From the NCBI GenBank assembly GCA_021030915.1, contig JAGEMR010000026.1, forward strand, positions 62,001-126,000: DNA of 64,000 nt. The letters are read 5' to 3'. Within the stretch, counting starts at the first letter, position 1. Each line of letters starts with the position of its first letter. The notes beneath the pieces were generated by a model, which saw nothing but the letters and a program-made list of their open reading frames with translations, did no database searches and was not told the origin of the DNA. The stretch comes from Astrothelium macrocarpum. Taxonomy: Eukaryota; Ascomycota; Dothideomycetes; Trypetheliales; Trypetheliaceae. The position numbers were made by a program, and so were the translations under genes. Of the stretch, positions 46,980-57,747 are shown one piece after another.

Positions 46980-48264
46980 TCAAGCCTTGGCTTCGCGGCC
47001 GCGTCTGGTTTTTGGTGCAGCCTCAGCAGCATCTGCATCGTCTTCGCCATCCTCGGCGCTGGCCTTCTTCGACGCCTTACTGCGACTTTTCTTAGTCTTA
47101 GGTGCTTCAGCTACCTCCACAGCCTCTGCCGTGAGGTCATCTCCATTCTCATCAGCATCTTCAGCCTCTTCAGCTTTGACCTTCTTTCCGCGAGATTTCT
47201 TGACTGGTGCTTTTTCGATGGCCCCGTCGTCTTCGGTTGCTTCCTTCTTTGGGCGGCCACGAGCCTTTTTGGTATTTGCAGCTTCAGCGGACTTAGTACC
47301 AGCACCTTCACCGGCCTCACTCTTTGGTCTGCCTCTAGATTTCTTCGCCGGTTCTGCAGCTTCGTCTCCGTCCTCGGCCTCAGGCTTTTCTTTCTTCGCT
47401 CTACCACGTGACTTCTTCGCAGGGGGCGCTTCATCTTCATCATCACCGTCGTCTTTCTTAGACTTGGAGCGCTTCTTTGCTCCCTTTGAAGGAGACTCGG
47501 CAGTCTCGTCCGCAACATCATCCTGCTCTTCGTTGCCCTTCTTCTGTGGTGAAGTTAGTAAAGTCCACACAACAAATCGAGTAGAAAAAATGATGTGAAA
47601 AGAGTAAGCAAGGGTGATTTAGTTGTACGAATTGTAACATAAGCTTAAGAAATCGTGATCGAATATGAAAACAACCCGCATTCATCATACCTTTGATTTC
47701 TTCGGAGCTGGACTCTTAAAACCTTTCGCTCCAACAACGTTCTGAGATGGATCCTGATGAAAGTCAGTAATCTTTTAGCCGGACGACAACGACGATGCTT
47801 ACATGGAGCCAATCTTCGTCGTCCACATGGCCCTGCTCAATTCCTTGCTTGACCTTCTCCTGCATTTCTTCCGGGAGCTCGTCAAAACCATCTACCAATT
47901 CGTAGTCTCCTTCAATGGTGTCTTTAATATTCTCAAGAACTTGTGGAGTGACACAGCCCCTAGAGGCCATTAGTACCGAATACATTCCAGCTTACAGCGA
48001 TAGGCTTACCAATGACGCCATTTCCAGCTAGCATGCTCGCCAAATTCGACCAAGGCACCCATGCGCAACTCGCCCTTTGCAATCTTGACGCCTTCCTTTT
48101 TGTGGTTGGAGACGCTACAGACGGCGCGTCCTGTAGAAGCCATTTCTAAGAGGTCATAAGTTAAACCGTGGTCCCACAACTATAAGAATCCAGGACCGAA
48201 AGCGACTGGGTACAAAAAATACTAAGAATTTTTTGGAACACATACCAAACCTATAAGTTGGCAT
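46980..48264 (-). CDS. PARP-type zinc finger, AT-hook nuclear protein
   Basis: Five exons, 48264-48246 (19 nt), 48145-48010, 47959-47803, 47753-47691 and 47543-46980, give 312 residues. The N-terminus is a PARP-type zinc finger that recognises DNA ends or nicks: Cys16 ... His51-x2-Cys54 with SWKWRHWGC. The second ligand, normally Cys, is His21 here. The region after the finger (DYELVDGFDELPEE) matches the usual 'leave the finger' helix of such fungal proteins. Then Lys/Glu/Ala-rich disorder with repeated AT-hook-like cores SRGRPKS, ARGRPKK and SRGRAKK. No PARP catalytic domain. Divergent from the 1195-residue gene by 392 bp. Confidence 0.88.
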
Positions 48265-48656
48265 TGTGACAACACCTTCTCAGTTGAACCTTCTATAGAT
48301 GAGGTAGGAGCAGCAGATGTTACAGCTTCGTTGACTTTGAAGTAGTGAGAAAGTGCAAAGCAAGCAGGTAAAAAGCGGTTCAGGCGTATTACGAGATTCA
48401 GACCTCAACAGTGGTGCTGTGGAGATGATCGCGTCCACCTTGGATAGGCAGAAATGTACAAGGTGAAGCTGGTCAGGCTGTGGCTAAACAAACGGAGGTC
48501 GCGTGAAGCTTTGGCGACGTGTCTCGCTTAGATAGCTCCAATCGGCTAGCCGCCTCCTATGCTTCTTAACGTCATCCATCTTTTTTCTCACGCTAGTCGT
48601 ACCAATGCTACCCAATCTGCTTCAGTCCTGTTCTTTTCTGTCTCTACCATGAACTA
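48265..48656. promoter_or_regulatory. Bidirectional promoter, zf-PARP / 1195-residue gene
   Basis: 392 bp between divergent starts. No repeat seen. It ends in a two-codon uORF (48649-48657) overlapping the plus-strand start. Confidence 0.55.
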
Positions 48657-48657
48657 A
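48649..48657 (+). promoter_or_regulatory. Two-codon uORF overlapping the main start codon
   Basis: ATG-AAC-TAA, whose last base is the first base of the main ATG (sequence TAATG). Ribosomes ending here would be positioned to reinitiate directly, so it may tune translation of the downstream protein. Confidence 0.6.
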
Positions 48658-51600
48658 TGCTCACTTGCTTTCGTCTTGGTTGCAGTCGAAAGCATCTCGT
48701 TGTATCGACAGCCGTAAAAGCCAACGTCGTCCAGAGGCTATCAAAGCCTACCGCGACCCGACACTTTTTTCAATTCTACCGTTGCCCATTTTCTCATAGC
48801 GTATGCAAGAATGGCGACGGAGGCGGTGGAAATCCGAGCTTCCAGCCCTTCGAAAAATTTACAAGTGAATATCGAGCAGCTACCCATGAAGGTTTCATCC
48901 CTTCAACTTGTATTCCTTCGACGCCGCACAATCCGGAGGCCTGGCTAAGCATCATCGAACCAATTCTTCCAGGAAGTCTGCGGGATTCAAATCAAGAATC
49001 CATCAGTGAATGCTTCACTGAATATCTGCCTCGAATACTCGTCAGAGCAAGGAGGGCCTACAATGTCGATATTTTGGCTTACTTGGGTCTCGAAAAGAAG
49101 AGATGGCAAGCCGTCGTGTGGTTGGTGAAAGAAGTCACCGATCGGTCTTCTACTATACCAACACATCCACATTTGAGATCGAATACGTCCAACATCCAAT
49201 GGTCTTTTATGGATTTGGGAAATGACAGTGACCAACAGCAGGAATCATCAGAAGGCGCAAAAGTGGTTTGCCAGCAATGGCCTTCCAACGCGACTCTTGA
49301 AGACATTTCACGGTTTCCGATATGGCTAGAACATGTCGGCTCTCAATTTCATACCAACACCGAATCACTGGAGGAAGAAACTGAGGAGATCAGCACTGCT
49401 GCAGACACTGGTCTGTACATTCTTCGAAAGACTGCGTTGGGCCAGGTGTGGAGGAGCCTGGGTAAAATGGTCTTGGCTGCTGCTGAAGAGCCAGATGCCG
49501 CCAAGAGCTCAGTCATGCCGCATGTATTACAGATGATTGCACACTTGCATCACATGGGCACGATATCGGACTCGATGTACGAATATGCTTCGAACCTAGA
49601 CGGTTACGTTCTCAAACAACCGCTCACCCTTCACATGCTGTCTTCTCGGATCCTTTCTGCTCTTTCAGATGCAGTCTGGCAGGCTCACGAGATACAAGTC
49701 AACGAGGAGAAAAAGGCAGCTGGCGCTCAATATACATTTCTTGGTCACGAGATACCAGGGTCGCGATTCAGGGTTCGACACGCTGTGCTATATCCAGAGA
49801 TATGGCTGGAACTAATACTCTGGTCATGTCTCTACGGTGGTTGGGTTGAGGATGGTTTCGCTATCCTCCAAGCACTGCATGGGGCGAGAAAGAAGAATCG
49901 ATGGACCTTGCTCTGTTGGCAAAACATTCTTGCTCAAGCCAAGTCGGAGAAGGAGACGGCTATTAAGTGGTCAACGTTTGGCTTCCTTGTCGGGACCCCC
50001 ATCCCTAAATTCCCCAAACGCGGGCAAATCGAGGGCCAGATAACTATTGAGCGAACCATCCCGAGTGAGTTGGTCGTTGCCTATATTGACGCTCTAGTCA
50101 GCGCTTTTCGTGTGGGCGTTGGTAAGCGCGGAATGCCAGCAAGCTTAATTGTTCACAATATCAAGTTCCTCAAGTCTTTTCTAGACTCGAATGCCATGAG
50201 CTTACCAGCAACATCATGGGATGCCTTGATAGCTCGTCTTGTTGAATCTCAAGGCATTGACGTAGAGCGAGACCCTGGATTCATTGATTGGATGCTCAGC
50301 GGAGTGAGTTCTGCTTATGGTGAGGATTTCCAGGCTCGCAACACCCGGACACTTAATTTTAGAGACCCGGAAAGCCCTGCATACGTTTTTGACGGCACTG
50401 CATCGATCTTAGGACTCTATCATCGAGCTTTACGTGCTTTCATTCGTCAGGGTGACGTTGAAGGAGCGTTCAACACATTTATTCATCTCCAAGATTACAC
50501 TGACCGCAACAAAGAAAAGGCCATCCGAAGATTTGTGCGCATAAGGCAAAATAATCCAAACATTTTCTTTGACCAGCGAGTTTCTGTTACCAATATGTCA
50601 CCTTCTCTGCACCTTTCTGATAGGGATGGTGACAAGATTAACGAGCTCAGTGAAAAACAATTGAATACGGATTACCCAGCCTTTTTTGTCAAAATGCCCA
50701 GTTCGCTGACTGGGTCCCTTCTTGATCTGATCACGGCATCCAGAGTATTCGACTTTGGCAAATATCTCATCTCGTCCAAGGACATCGACGGCCCTATCAT
50801 CCCTCAATCCTCGTATAGTGACCCTGCATTGGCCGGTCCACTCATACGCTTTGCAACGGCAACTCAAGACCGCCTTCTTCTTATGAACATTGTGGATACT
50901 CTCCGATCTAATCTGTCCATGCCACGTCATCAAGCGTCAGCAGATACAGAAACCCAGTCCCTACCAGAGGAAGCCGTCTTGACCTTCCTAGAAAATCAAA
51001 TTCGCAACCATAAATGGGAAGCTGTGGAGAACTTGCTCAACCACATCCGTGGTGCGCATAATCTCAATTGGAGCAAAATGCAGCTAGGTCAAATGGTGAG
51101 AGAGATACTCTTCCACCGAACTACAATCCGTAGCGTAGTGGACCTTGACAATGAAAGACCTTTCAAAGTCAAATCCGACGAGGCGCAACAACTTGGACAT
51201 GAAGAGAACCATTCTCTTGCTTGGGCGCTACGGATTTTTGTGGAGCTTGTGAACGGCCGTTGGGGTGCCCCTAAAACCAATCCGACAAGAACTGTCCCTG
51301 AACAGGTGAGGTCGTTTTTGGGCTTGATAGCGGATCTTGGGACCGAATGGGCAGCGTTGGTGCGAAGATTGCAAGCATTCAAACCCAATCAAAAGCTGCG
51401 CCTGCCCATTGCGTTATTCCATCCTGTTTTGGAAGGTGTCGTCGAATGGCGGGGACCAATGGCGGGAATACAGTTGGTCGAGAAGTGGTGTTACAAAGCA
51501 ACGAGACTTTACCCGTCTCAAATTACGCGCAACGACCCAAACGGTCAGGCCGAGATGGAACAGATGGTTTCAGATGATCATCCTGGACAAGAAGCAGTAG

Positions 51601-52244
51601 ATTTCACAAAAGATATGGATGATAAACGAACGCCGGAAGACCAGGCAAAAGAAGACCAGGCAGAGCACGTCTCAAGCCTAGCCAAGGCTGATACCGAAGA
51701 GATGGAGGAAGCTGAGGATTCAGAGGTCATCACAGAATTTCCGGCATTTGATAAGAATCTTACACTAGCAGGGGGCGTGGTTTCCATGGACAGAACTCGT
51801 CCGACCAAGGTGAACGGGTTGACGCTGGAGCCAATCAGGGTGATATTGAACGAGGAGTTGGGTGTTGGCATTAGCTTTGAAGGGCGAGTAAAAACACCCA
51901 ATTTCTTGACATTAAGAATTCTGCTTGATGGCGTCCACAAGGAATGGCGAGAGATGATGATCAGACAGGAAGAGGGTGAAATTGGCCAAGAAGAGATGGG
52001 AATACAGTTGAAAGGAGCTCTCGAGTGGATAAAGCAGTCGTATTCGAAACTTGGATTGAATGAGGAGCAGATTGAGAAAATGATGAAAGTGAATGCGGAA
52101 GATGGGGTGAGAGATGGTCTGGAAGATGGTAGGCAAGATGGTAGGCAAGATGGTGTGCAAGATGGTGTGCAAGATGGTGTAAAAAATGGTGTAAAAAATG
52201 GTGTAAAAAATGGTGCGCAAGTAAACAGAGAAGAAGCAGTATAG
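48657..52244 (+). CDS. Large protein, probably mitochondrial, function unknown
   Basis: Single 3588-nt exon, 1195 residues. The N-terminus is rich in Arg, Lys, Ser and hydrophobic residues with no acids for over 40 residues (RLGCSRKHLVV, KPTATRHFFQF), like a mitochondrial presequence. The middle is helical with repeat-like segments such as GLYHRALRAFIRQGDVEGAF, reminiscent of pentatricopeptide/TPR repeats. That suggests an organelle RNA or assembly factor, but I do not recognise the family. The C-terminal part is acidic and ends in tandem DGxQ/NGVK units from a 12-bp repeat. Intron-free genes of this size are unusual in this window. Confidence 0.8.
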   Translation: MLTCFRLGCSRKHLVVSTAVKANVVQRLSKPTATRHFFQFYRCPFSHSVCKNGDGGGGNPSFQPFEKFTSEYRAATHEGFIPSTCIPSTPHNPEAWLSIIEPILPGSLRDSNQESISECFTEYLPRILVRARRAYNVDILAYLGLEKKRWQAVVWLVKEVTDRSSTIPTHPHLRSNTSNIQWSFMDLGNDSDQQQESSEGAKVVCQQWPSNATLEDISRFPIWLEHVGSQFHTNTESLEEETEEISTAADTGLYILRKTALGQVWRSLGKMVLAAAEEPDAAKSSVMPHVLQMIAHLHHMGTISDSMYEYASNLDGYVLKQPLTLHMLSSRILSALSDAVWQAHEIQVNEEKKAAGAQYTFLGHEIPGSRFRVRHAVLYPEIWLELILWSCLYGGWVEDGFAILQALHGARKKNRWTLLCWQNILAQAKSEKETAIKWSTFGFLVGTPIPKFPKRGQIEGQITIERTIPSELVVAYIDALVSAFRVGVGKRGMPASLIVHNIKFLKSFLDSNAMSLPATSWDALIARLVESQGIDVERDPGFIDWMLSGVSSAYGEDFQARNTRTLNFRDPESPAYVFDGTASILGLYHRALRAFIRQGDVEGAFNTFIHLQDYTDRNKEKAIRRFVRIRQNNPNIFFDQRVSVTNMSPSLHLSDRDGDKINELSEKQLNTDYPAFFVKMPSSLTGSLLDLITASRVFDFGKYLISSKDIDGPIIPQSSYSDPALAGPLIRFATATQDRLLLMNIVDTLRSNLSMPRHQASADTETQSLPEEAVLTFLENQIRNHKWEAVENLLNHIRGAHNLNWSKMQLGQMVREILFHRTTIRSVVDLDNERPFKVKSDEAQQLGHEENHSLAWALRIFVELVNGRWGAPKTNPTRTVPEQVRSFLGLIADLGTEWAALVRRLQAFKPNQKLRLPIALFHPVLEGVVEWRGPMAGIQLVEKWCYKATRLYPSQITRNDPNGQAEMEQMVSDDHPGQEAVDFTKDMDDKRTPEDQAKEDQAEHVSSLAKADTEEMEEAEDSEVITEFPAFDKNLTLAGGVVSMDRTRPTKVNGLTLEPIRVILNEELGVGISFEGRVKTPNFLTLRILLDGVHKEWREMMIRQEEGEIGQEEMGIQLKGALEWIKQSYSKLGLNEEQIEKMMKVNAEDGVRDGLEDGRQDGRQDGVQDGVQDGVKNGVKNGVKNGAQVNREEAV
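52101..52220 (+). repeat. 12-bp coding minisatellite
   Basis: About ten near-identical 12-bp units (GATGGT followed by AGGCAA, GTGCAA or similar; last three AATGGTGTAAAA) at the 3' end of the 1195-residue gene. They encode Asp-Gly-x-Gln and Asn-Gly-Val-Lys and keep the frame. Confidence 0.9.
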
Positions 52245-54342
52245 AATATGTAAAGATAGTATTAGTTGTATAGATACCTTGTACCATCACGTCTATGAAT
52301 GCTTTTGCTTTTTGATATCTGCACAGCAGTTTGCTGTTCCAGTCGCCCTACGAAACATACAAAATTTTCGAAAATTGATTTTCCTTTTCTTCTTTGCTTA
52401 AGGCGTGTGTCATGACTGAAGTTGTATACGAACCAATGATATGATTGGAATTGCTGTCAATGGATTGCGTGGTCAAATAAAGTACAAGATGTCATTTGGT
52501 ATCAATTTGGATTAACCCCCAGTTATTGCCTGAAATGCAGAAGCGATATTCCAATGCAGCCTGAAGTAAGATTACGATCAACCAACCCCTCCCCCATCAT
52601 TTGTATGACGAAATACCACTTAAGAGCACCATAGCAAATGATATTGTTCGTGGATGCAACGGAAAGCATGAGAGATGGGGAAAGTGTACGACCTCGGCCG
52701 ACAAGTAAGGATTTTGTCTTTTCCACCTGCTGTCTGACAGGCATTTATCCACAAGCATCAGTTATACCCCTCACCCAATTCGACAGTATGGTCGTGCCTT
52801 GCTTGCACACTAGATTAACGGTCCAAACGATTTTCTAGAACAAAATAAGGATCTTCAGACGTCACAGCAATGTTGGCAATTTGACCGGCCAGATTGGTCT
52901 TACGTGCAGGCAAGGCTGACAGCCAACGCAGTTGACGCACAGCATTCCAGACGCTGGCGCTGGGGTCGGCAGATCAATTATATAGATAGACGTATTGCGG
53001 CAACTGCGACGGCCCGCATGAAGTAGCGCGGCGGTTTTGCCAGGCAATTCATGCAGCGTCAGCACACCGCCGCTTCCTGGGCATCGGTATGAGCTGTCGA
53101 ATCGAAAGCTCAGGGGGAATGCTGAGGGATCTTGTCAGTCAGACCTAAGGCTTTATTCTCATTAATCAGGCAAGCGTTTGCATGAGAGCGCGTCAATTGA
53201 CAGAGGTTTTTGGAGGAGGGGCGTGGTTGGAAGGCCTAAATGGGAGACAACAGCATGGAGGAGGGGGCCGGGTCAGAATCGATTTGATCATGAACGATAT
53301 GCTTTGGTTGTAGTGACAGGGGTATGCTGGACGGATTGTCGGCTCAGACGCGCGATTGGTGAAGGAACCGTTGGTGTTTCTCCAGTCGGCTGGTGGAAAA
53401 AAAAAAAGGACTATGACCCAGCAGGTAGTGTCGGAGAATGCCTGACACGAGCAGAGCCTGCCTGATAGCACATGGGGAGACAGTCACAGCAACAGCGACG
53501 CATGGCAGACAATTTGGACACAGAGAGAGAGAGGGAGAGAGAGGGAGAGAGAGGGAGAGAGGGAACACAGGAAGAAAATGACAAGATGCACGCGAGCGCC
53601 CTCGTGCCCGGGTTCCTGTCTGGATGATATGGAGGGAGATCTAGGATGACTCCATAGCAGCAGATGCGGGAGTCGGTGAGCGAGGGCCAATCAGCGGGGC
53701 TGCATGCCCCACCATGGTTTCGCTAGCGCCTCTGCCTCATCCAGACTCAACTTTTGCGCCCGCCCGGCAGCCTCCTCTCTCTCTTCCTCTCCACCAAACC
53801 ACTCTCCAAGACGAAGAAGTCGCAATTCCACTCGAACAACAGGTACCATCAAGCATCCACACAACACCCTTCGTCGAGAAACATGCCTCAGGCCGTCCGT
53901 GAGCTGTAATTTCCCACTGGGGGGCCCTCACTCGTGGGGTGCCCTCCAGTCTGGTCAGTTCACCGAGTTTCCAACATCCGACCGACGAATTTGCTCTTTG
54001 CTGCGACAAGCTTCTGCTTTTCCGCAGCCATCATTGCCTGAGTACCAAGAGCCTTGGCGCCGTCATTCATTCGCGGCGTCCACTTGCTCAACAACTGTTT
54101 CACCCGTCCATTCACCTCCCAGTACGGTGACGAAGAAGAGGCTCGACCCATACCTCCTACCGGCACAGTGCCTTTTCGAGCCTGAATCAGCATTCAACAT
54201 CCCTTATACGCGTTGCCGCTCTCCCCCATTCCCCACGCCCATCCGCCGGTCCCTATTTACCTCTCCACCAAAGTACTCTCAATAAACTTCACGGGACCCA
54301 CTTTTATCCGGCAAACGCCCACTCACCTTGCACCAGTTTCCA
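52245..54342. other. Longest spacer, 2.1 kb
   Basis: Between two plus-strand genes. It contains an 11-base A run at about 53398, the GA-rich microsatellite at 53522-53563 and a C-rich open frame from 53704 to 54285 (193 codons). I regard that frame as leader sequence of the next gene because no domain is recognisable. Confidence 0.5.
53522..53563 (+). repeat. GA-rich microsatellite, GGGAGAGAGA units
   Basis: Purine-only tract of 42 bp with about three copies of a 10-bp unit. Likely polymorphic in length. Confidence 0.9.
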
Positions 54343-56704
54343 ATGTCGCGCCCAACGTCTTCTGGTTCCCACGGCGCACCTGCCTTTGCCATTTCGACCT
54401 TCAAAAGCCGCCCTCTCCGCTCGCATGATCTAGAAAACCCATCCCTTCGCGCAAGCAAAAGGTCGGCATCTCCCAACGCCATCGACATCAGGAATACAAC
54501 TCACAACAATCCTACCACGGTTGATATGCACTCCGCTCATGGAACAAACAATGAAGACGAAGGCGAAAATGTTGACGAAGACGCAGACGACGACAATTCG
54601 AATTCAGCCCCAGCAGATGGCGAGGAGCCAGAAGTCACAGCCCCGCTCCATAGCACCAGTATGAATCAAGGCTCTACTAATTTCACGAGAGCTCAAACTG
54701 CTACTGCAGACCTACAAAATGTTCTTGAATCTTCTCCCAAGGAACAGCATGGAGCGGGGCATCGCCATGACTCGTTGATTGATGAGCTTGGTACTTCATC
54801 GGCAAGGAAGCGGTCCTTTAGTGAGATGCAATCTTCCCATGATGATCGAGGCGATTCATCCGAAAGAATGGGAAGTGAACCTTCTCGCAAAAAAGGTCAC
54901 ATTGACTTAGATAGCAGTGCTTTTACTACAATGCCCGAAGATGAATTGGACGAGAATATAGACGAGGATGAAAATGTGGACGAGAATGAGAATGCAGACG
55001 AAGATGACAATTACGACGCTGACATAGAGCTCTTGCAGCATGCGACTCATTGCGAAGAAGATGATGCGTTTGTCGACGACGACAATTACGATGGTGTTGA
55101 TGCTATAAGTGATTCTGATTCCAATGATGGTCGAAGTATAAGACTCGCTGAAACTCGCAACATCCAAACAGCACCAGTGGACGATTCTGATTCTGGCCTT
55201 GATTCTGGCCTTGATCCTGTCCTCGAAGCTGCTTACAATTTTTCCAGTGGTCCGCCCAATGATGATACTACCATCTTTGATCTGTTTAGTTCCGAATTCG
55301 ACCACAATCTGGAATTTGAGCACGCAGTTCTCTCTTTTGAACCAGAGCTTCAGTTGACGGATTTCACCTTTGCGACAAATCAACGAAATGGCTCCGATGG
55401 TAGCGGCCGTAAAGTGCACTTCGAGGATGAAGTCCAAGCAAGCAGCCAGTCCAGCTCCACAGGCTCTTCCGAAATCCGGAGCGAGTTCCCGGATATTCTT
55501 CTTGCACAAGATAGCTTAGACGCACCCCCGTTTCCTCGAGGATCTGTTGGTCTCAACAGTGCTTCTCGCGCTCCATCGAGCCCGAACGGCAGTGATGGTT
55601 CATATTGGGATGTGACTGATGGCTATTTTCAGCCTGACAATGTTCACATGTCCGAGTCTTCGGATACTTCGCCGGGGTCAAGCGGTTATGAGTGTATGCC
55701 GAACTATGTAATAAAGTCTAAATCTTTTGTTAATCTATCATCTAGCTGAGCTATCGGATACTTCAGAAGGAGAGACTACCGACGAGGAACTTTTTGTTCC
55801 CGCAACCATCAGCCGGCCACAATCACTTCTTCATGAAGCTTCAAGTCCTTCAAGACAGCGACGAAGACGTGTACGTCAATTCACAGAATTACCTTCGAGC
55901 CAAAGAAGCGGTCATGCCCTTTCTATACAACCTCCGCCTCTGCTCCCGCCTCGTGGGACTTTCCGTGTGAACATTCATCAGCCCATTGCTATTACCGATT
56001 GGACCGGTCAGAAGACGCTCATGTACAACATGGGTGACCCAAAGTGCGTCTGCAACTCAGAGCGTAATTGCATCAATGGCAAACCCAAGCAAGCCTCCAG
56101 CTCTCAGATGCCAGTCTTGCAAACACCAAATACTCCAGCGGAATCAATGAACATGACTTTCAATAGTCTGGTCGGGGATTCACCAGATTCTGCACCTCAA
56201 GGAGAAGCTGTCGGGCCTTTTGAAGCCTTCTTCCCATTCTATAATGTTGAAAATGATGGTACAGTAACTCAGGATCAATTTGACCCCTTCCAAGACGAGG
56301 ACGATGATCTGGACGAAGACGAAATGGATTTGGACATTAACAACTTCATCACCTACAGCAATGATGATTCGATCGACGAGGAGGAAATGGAAGACGTGGA
56401 ATTCACCTTTGAGAGTCCGACCATCACCAGCGACCAAGATTTAACTACAACCGACGATCACCTCGCCCGACGTGACAGCTGGTTCGATGGATATGATAGC
56501 AGCACTATCACTTCTTTTCGCCGCAACCAGGACCGTGCCCAGCAAGTCTCTCGCATGCCCGAACACCCAGACCTCCGCCAATCAGGCCAGCTTGCCAATG
56601 CCTATCGCCAAGGCCGCGACGCTGCCGCTGATTCTCTGATCACGCCCCCGCGCAGGCGCAGAGGCGACCGCGGAGGCGTCGAATCTGTCACTTTGCAAAT
56701 CTAG
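54343..56704 (+). CDS. Acidic, disordered protein of unknown function
   Basis: Exons 54343-55693 and 55746-56704 give 769 residues. The first 100 residues are Ser/Pro/Arg-rich. Acidic Asn-Asp-Glu stretches follow (around DENIDEDENVDENENADED, near residues 200-230), then Ser-rich segments. After the splice an acidic stretch (SDTSEGETTDEELF) precedes Arg-rich RQRRRRVRQ and a possibly folded core around FRVNIHQPIAITDWTGQKT. A second acidic block and a basic Arg-rich C-terminus (PPRRRRGDR) follow. Likely nuclear, possibly transcriptional, but no domain is recognised. Start chosen at the first ATG after an in-frame TTG. Confidence 0.75.
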
Positions 56705-57747
56705 TCCTAAAACATGCTCTCGGCCAATGAGCGTGCTGCTTGCCCCCAAAAGAAATTCAGACCCCGACCCTTTTTTTTTTCTCTCCCACATTTCTGCGCC
56801 ACATGCGTGTGGCGGGTCGTGGGATTGGGGCGACTAGGCCTTTCCCTGCATATTCTTAACCCATTTGACTAATGTCTCACTCGCTTACAATATCACTATG
56901 AGGCTGCGACAACCGGAAGATGTCGGAAGGAAATTTTCCCACTTCCACGCGTGCCACAAGGAAATTTTTTTATTTCCAAAGATCTATTCTTTGATGGAGG
57001 GGTCTCAGATACCCAATTGTGCATTTGCTTTCTTTTTGTCCCCCCACTGTGTTCTCTGATGCGTTGTCATACGGTGCTCTTGGATGGATTTGTCCACCCT
57101 CTTGCTGAGCCTACCCATTACTAGCGTGCTGTTTTCCACTTTACTTGCTTGATGTCGTTCACGGCCTGCGACTCGGATGAGCTTCGGTCTATACTTGCTG
57201 TTCTTCCCTGTTCCTTTCCATACTTTTTCTTTCTCTGTGATACCTGGCAGGGCTTTTTCTTGTCGCAACGGCTAAAAGTTGGAGTGACCGGTCCGACTAG
57301 ATGTAGATCTGGGATGAAGACAAAAGTCCTTTTATTTTCTTTTTTTCCCGGACTTCCCTATGTGCTGTGCCTAACGTTGAGCTGATCGACCGTGGGGTTC
57401 TCTGATTTCGGCTAAGCACTGGAGTGGGGTTTTATCTTATATTGTGGGGTGAGCGACACATAGTGGAGTATAGCGATCAATGCATCTCATTACAAGATCA
57501 CCATCTGGCTTATGCTGCGCATATTTGATGAGTCATGCATATGAACTAACTTTAAGAAGCATTAATGATCGCTACTGCAGGCAAAGCTAATTGTACACAC
57601 GAAGAAACGCTGACGCTAATAGTACACGCTCATGTGTCAACGACAGGATAAGGTCAATGCAAATCTCAAGAAGCCTCCCTGGTGACAAACAGATAACAAT
57701 TTTTGGAAAATCAAAGAAAACAAAGAAATGAGAAAAACAAATTATGC
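56705..57747. other. Spacer between convergent genes
   Basis: About 1.04 kb between the acidic protein and the aldehyde dehydrogenase, with T-rich runs at 56770 and 57340. No gene recognised. Confidence 0.6.
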
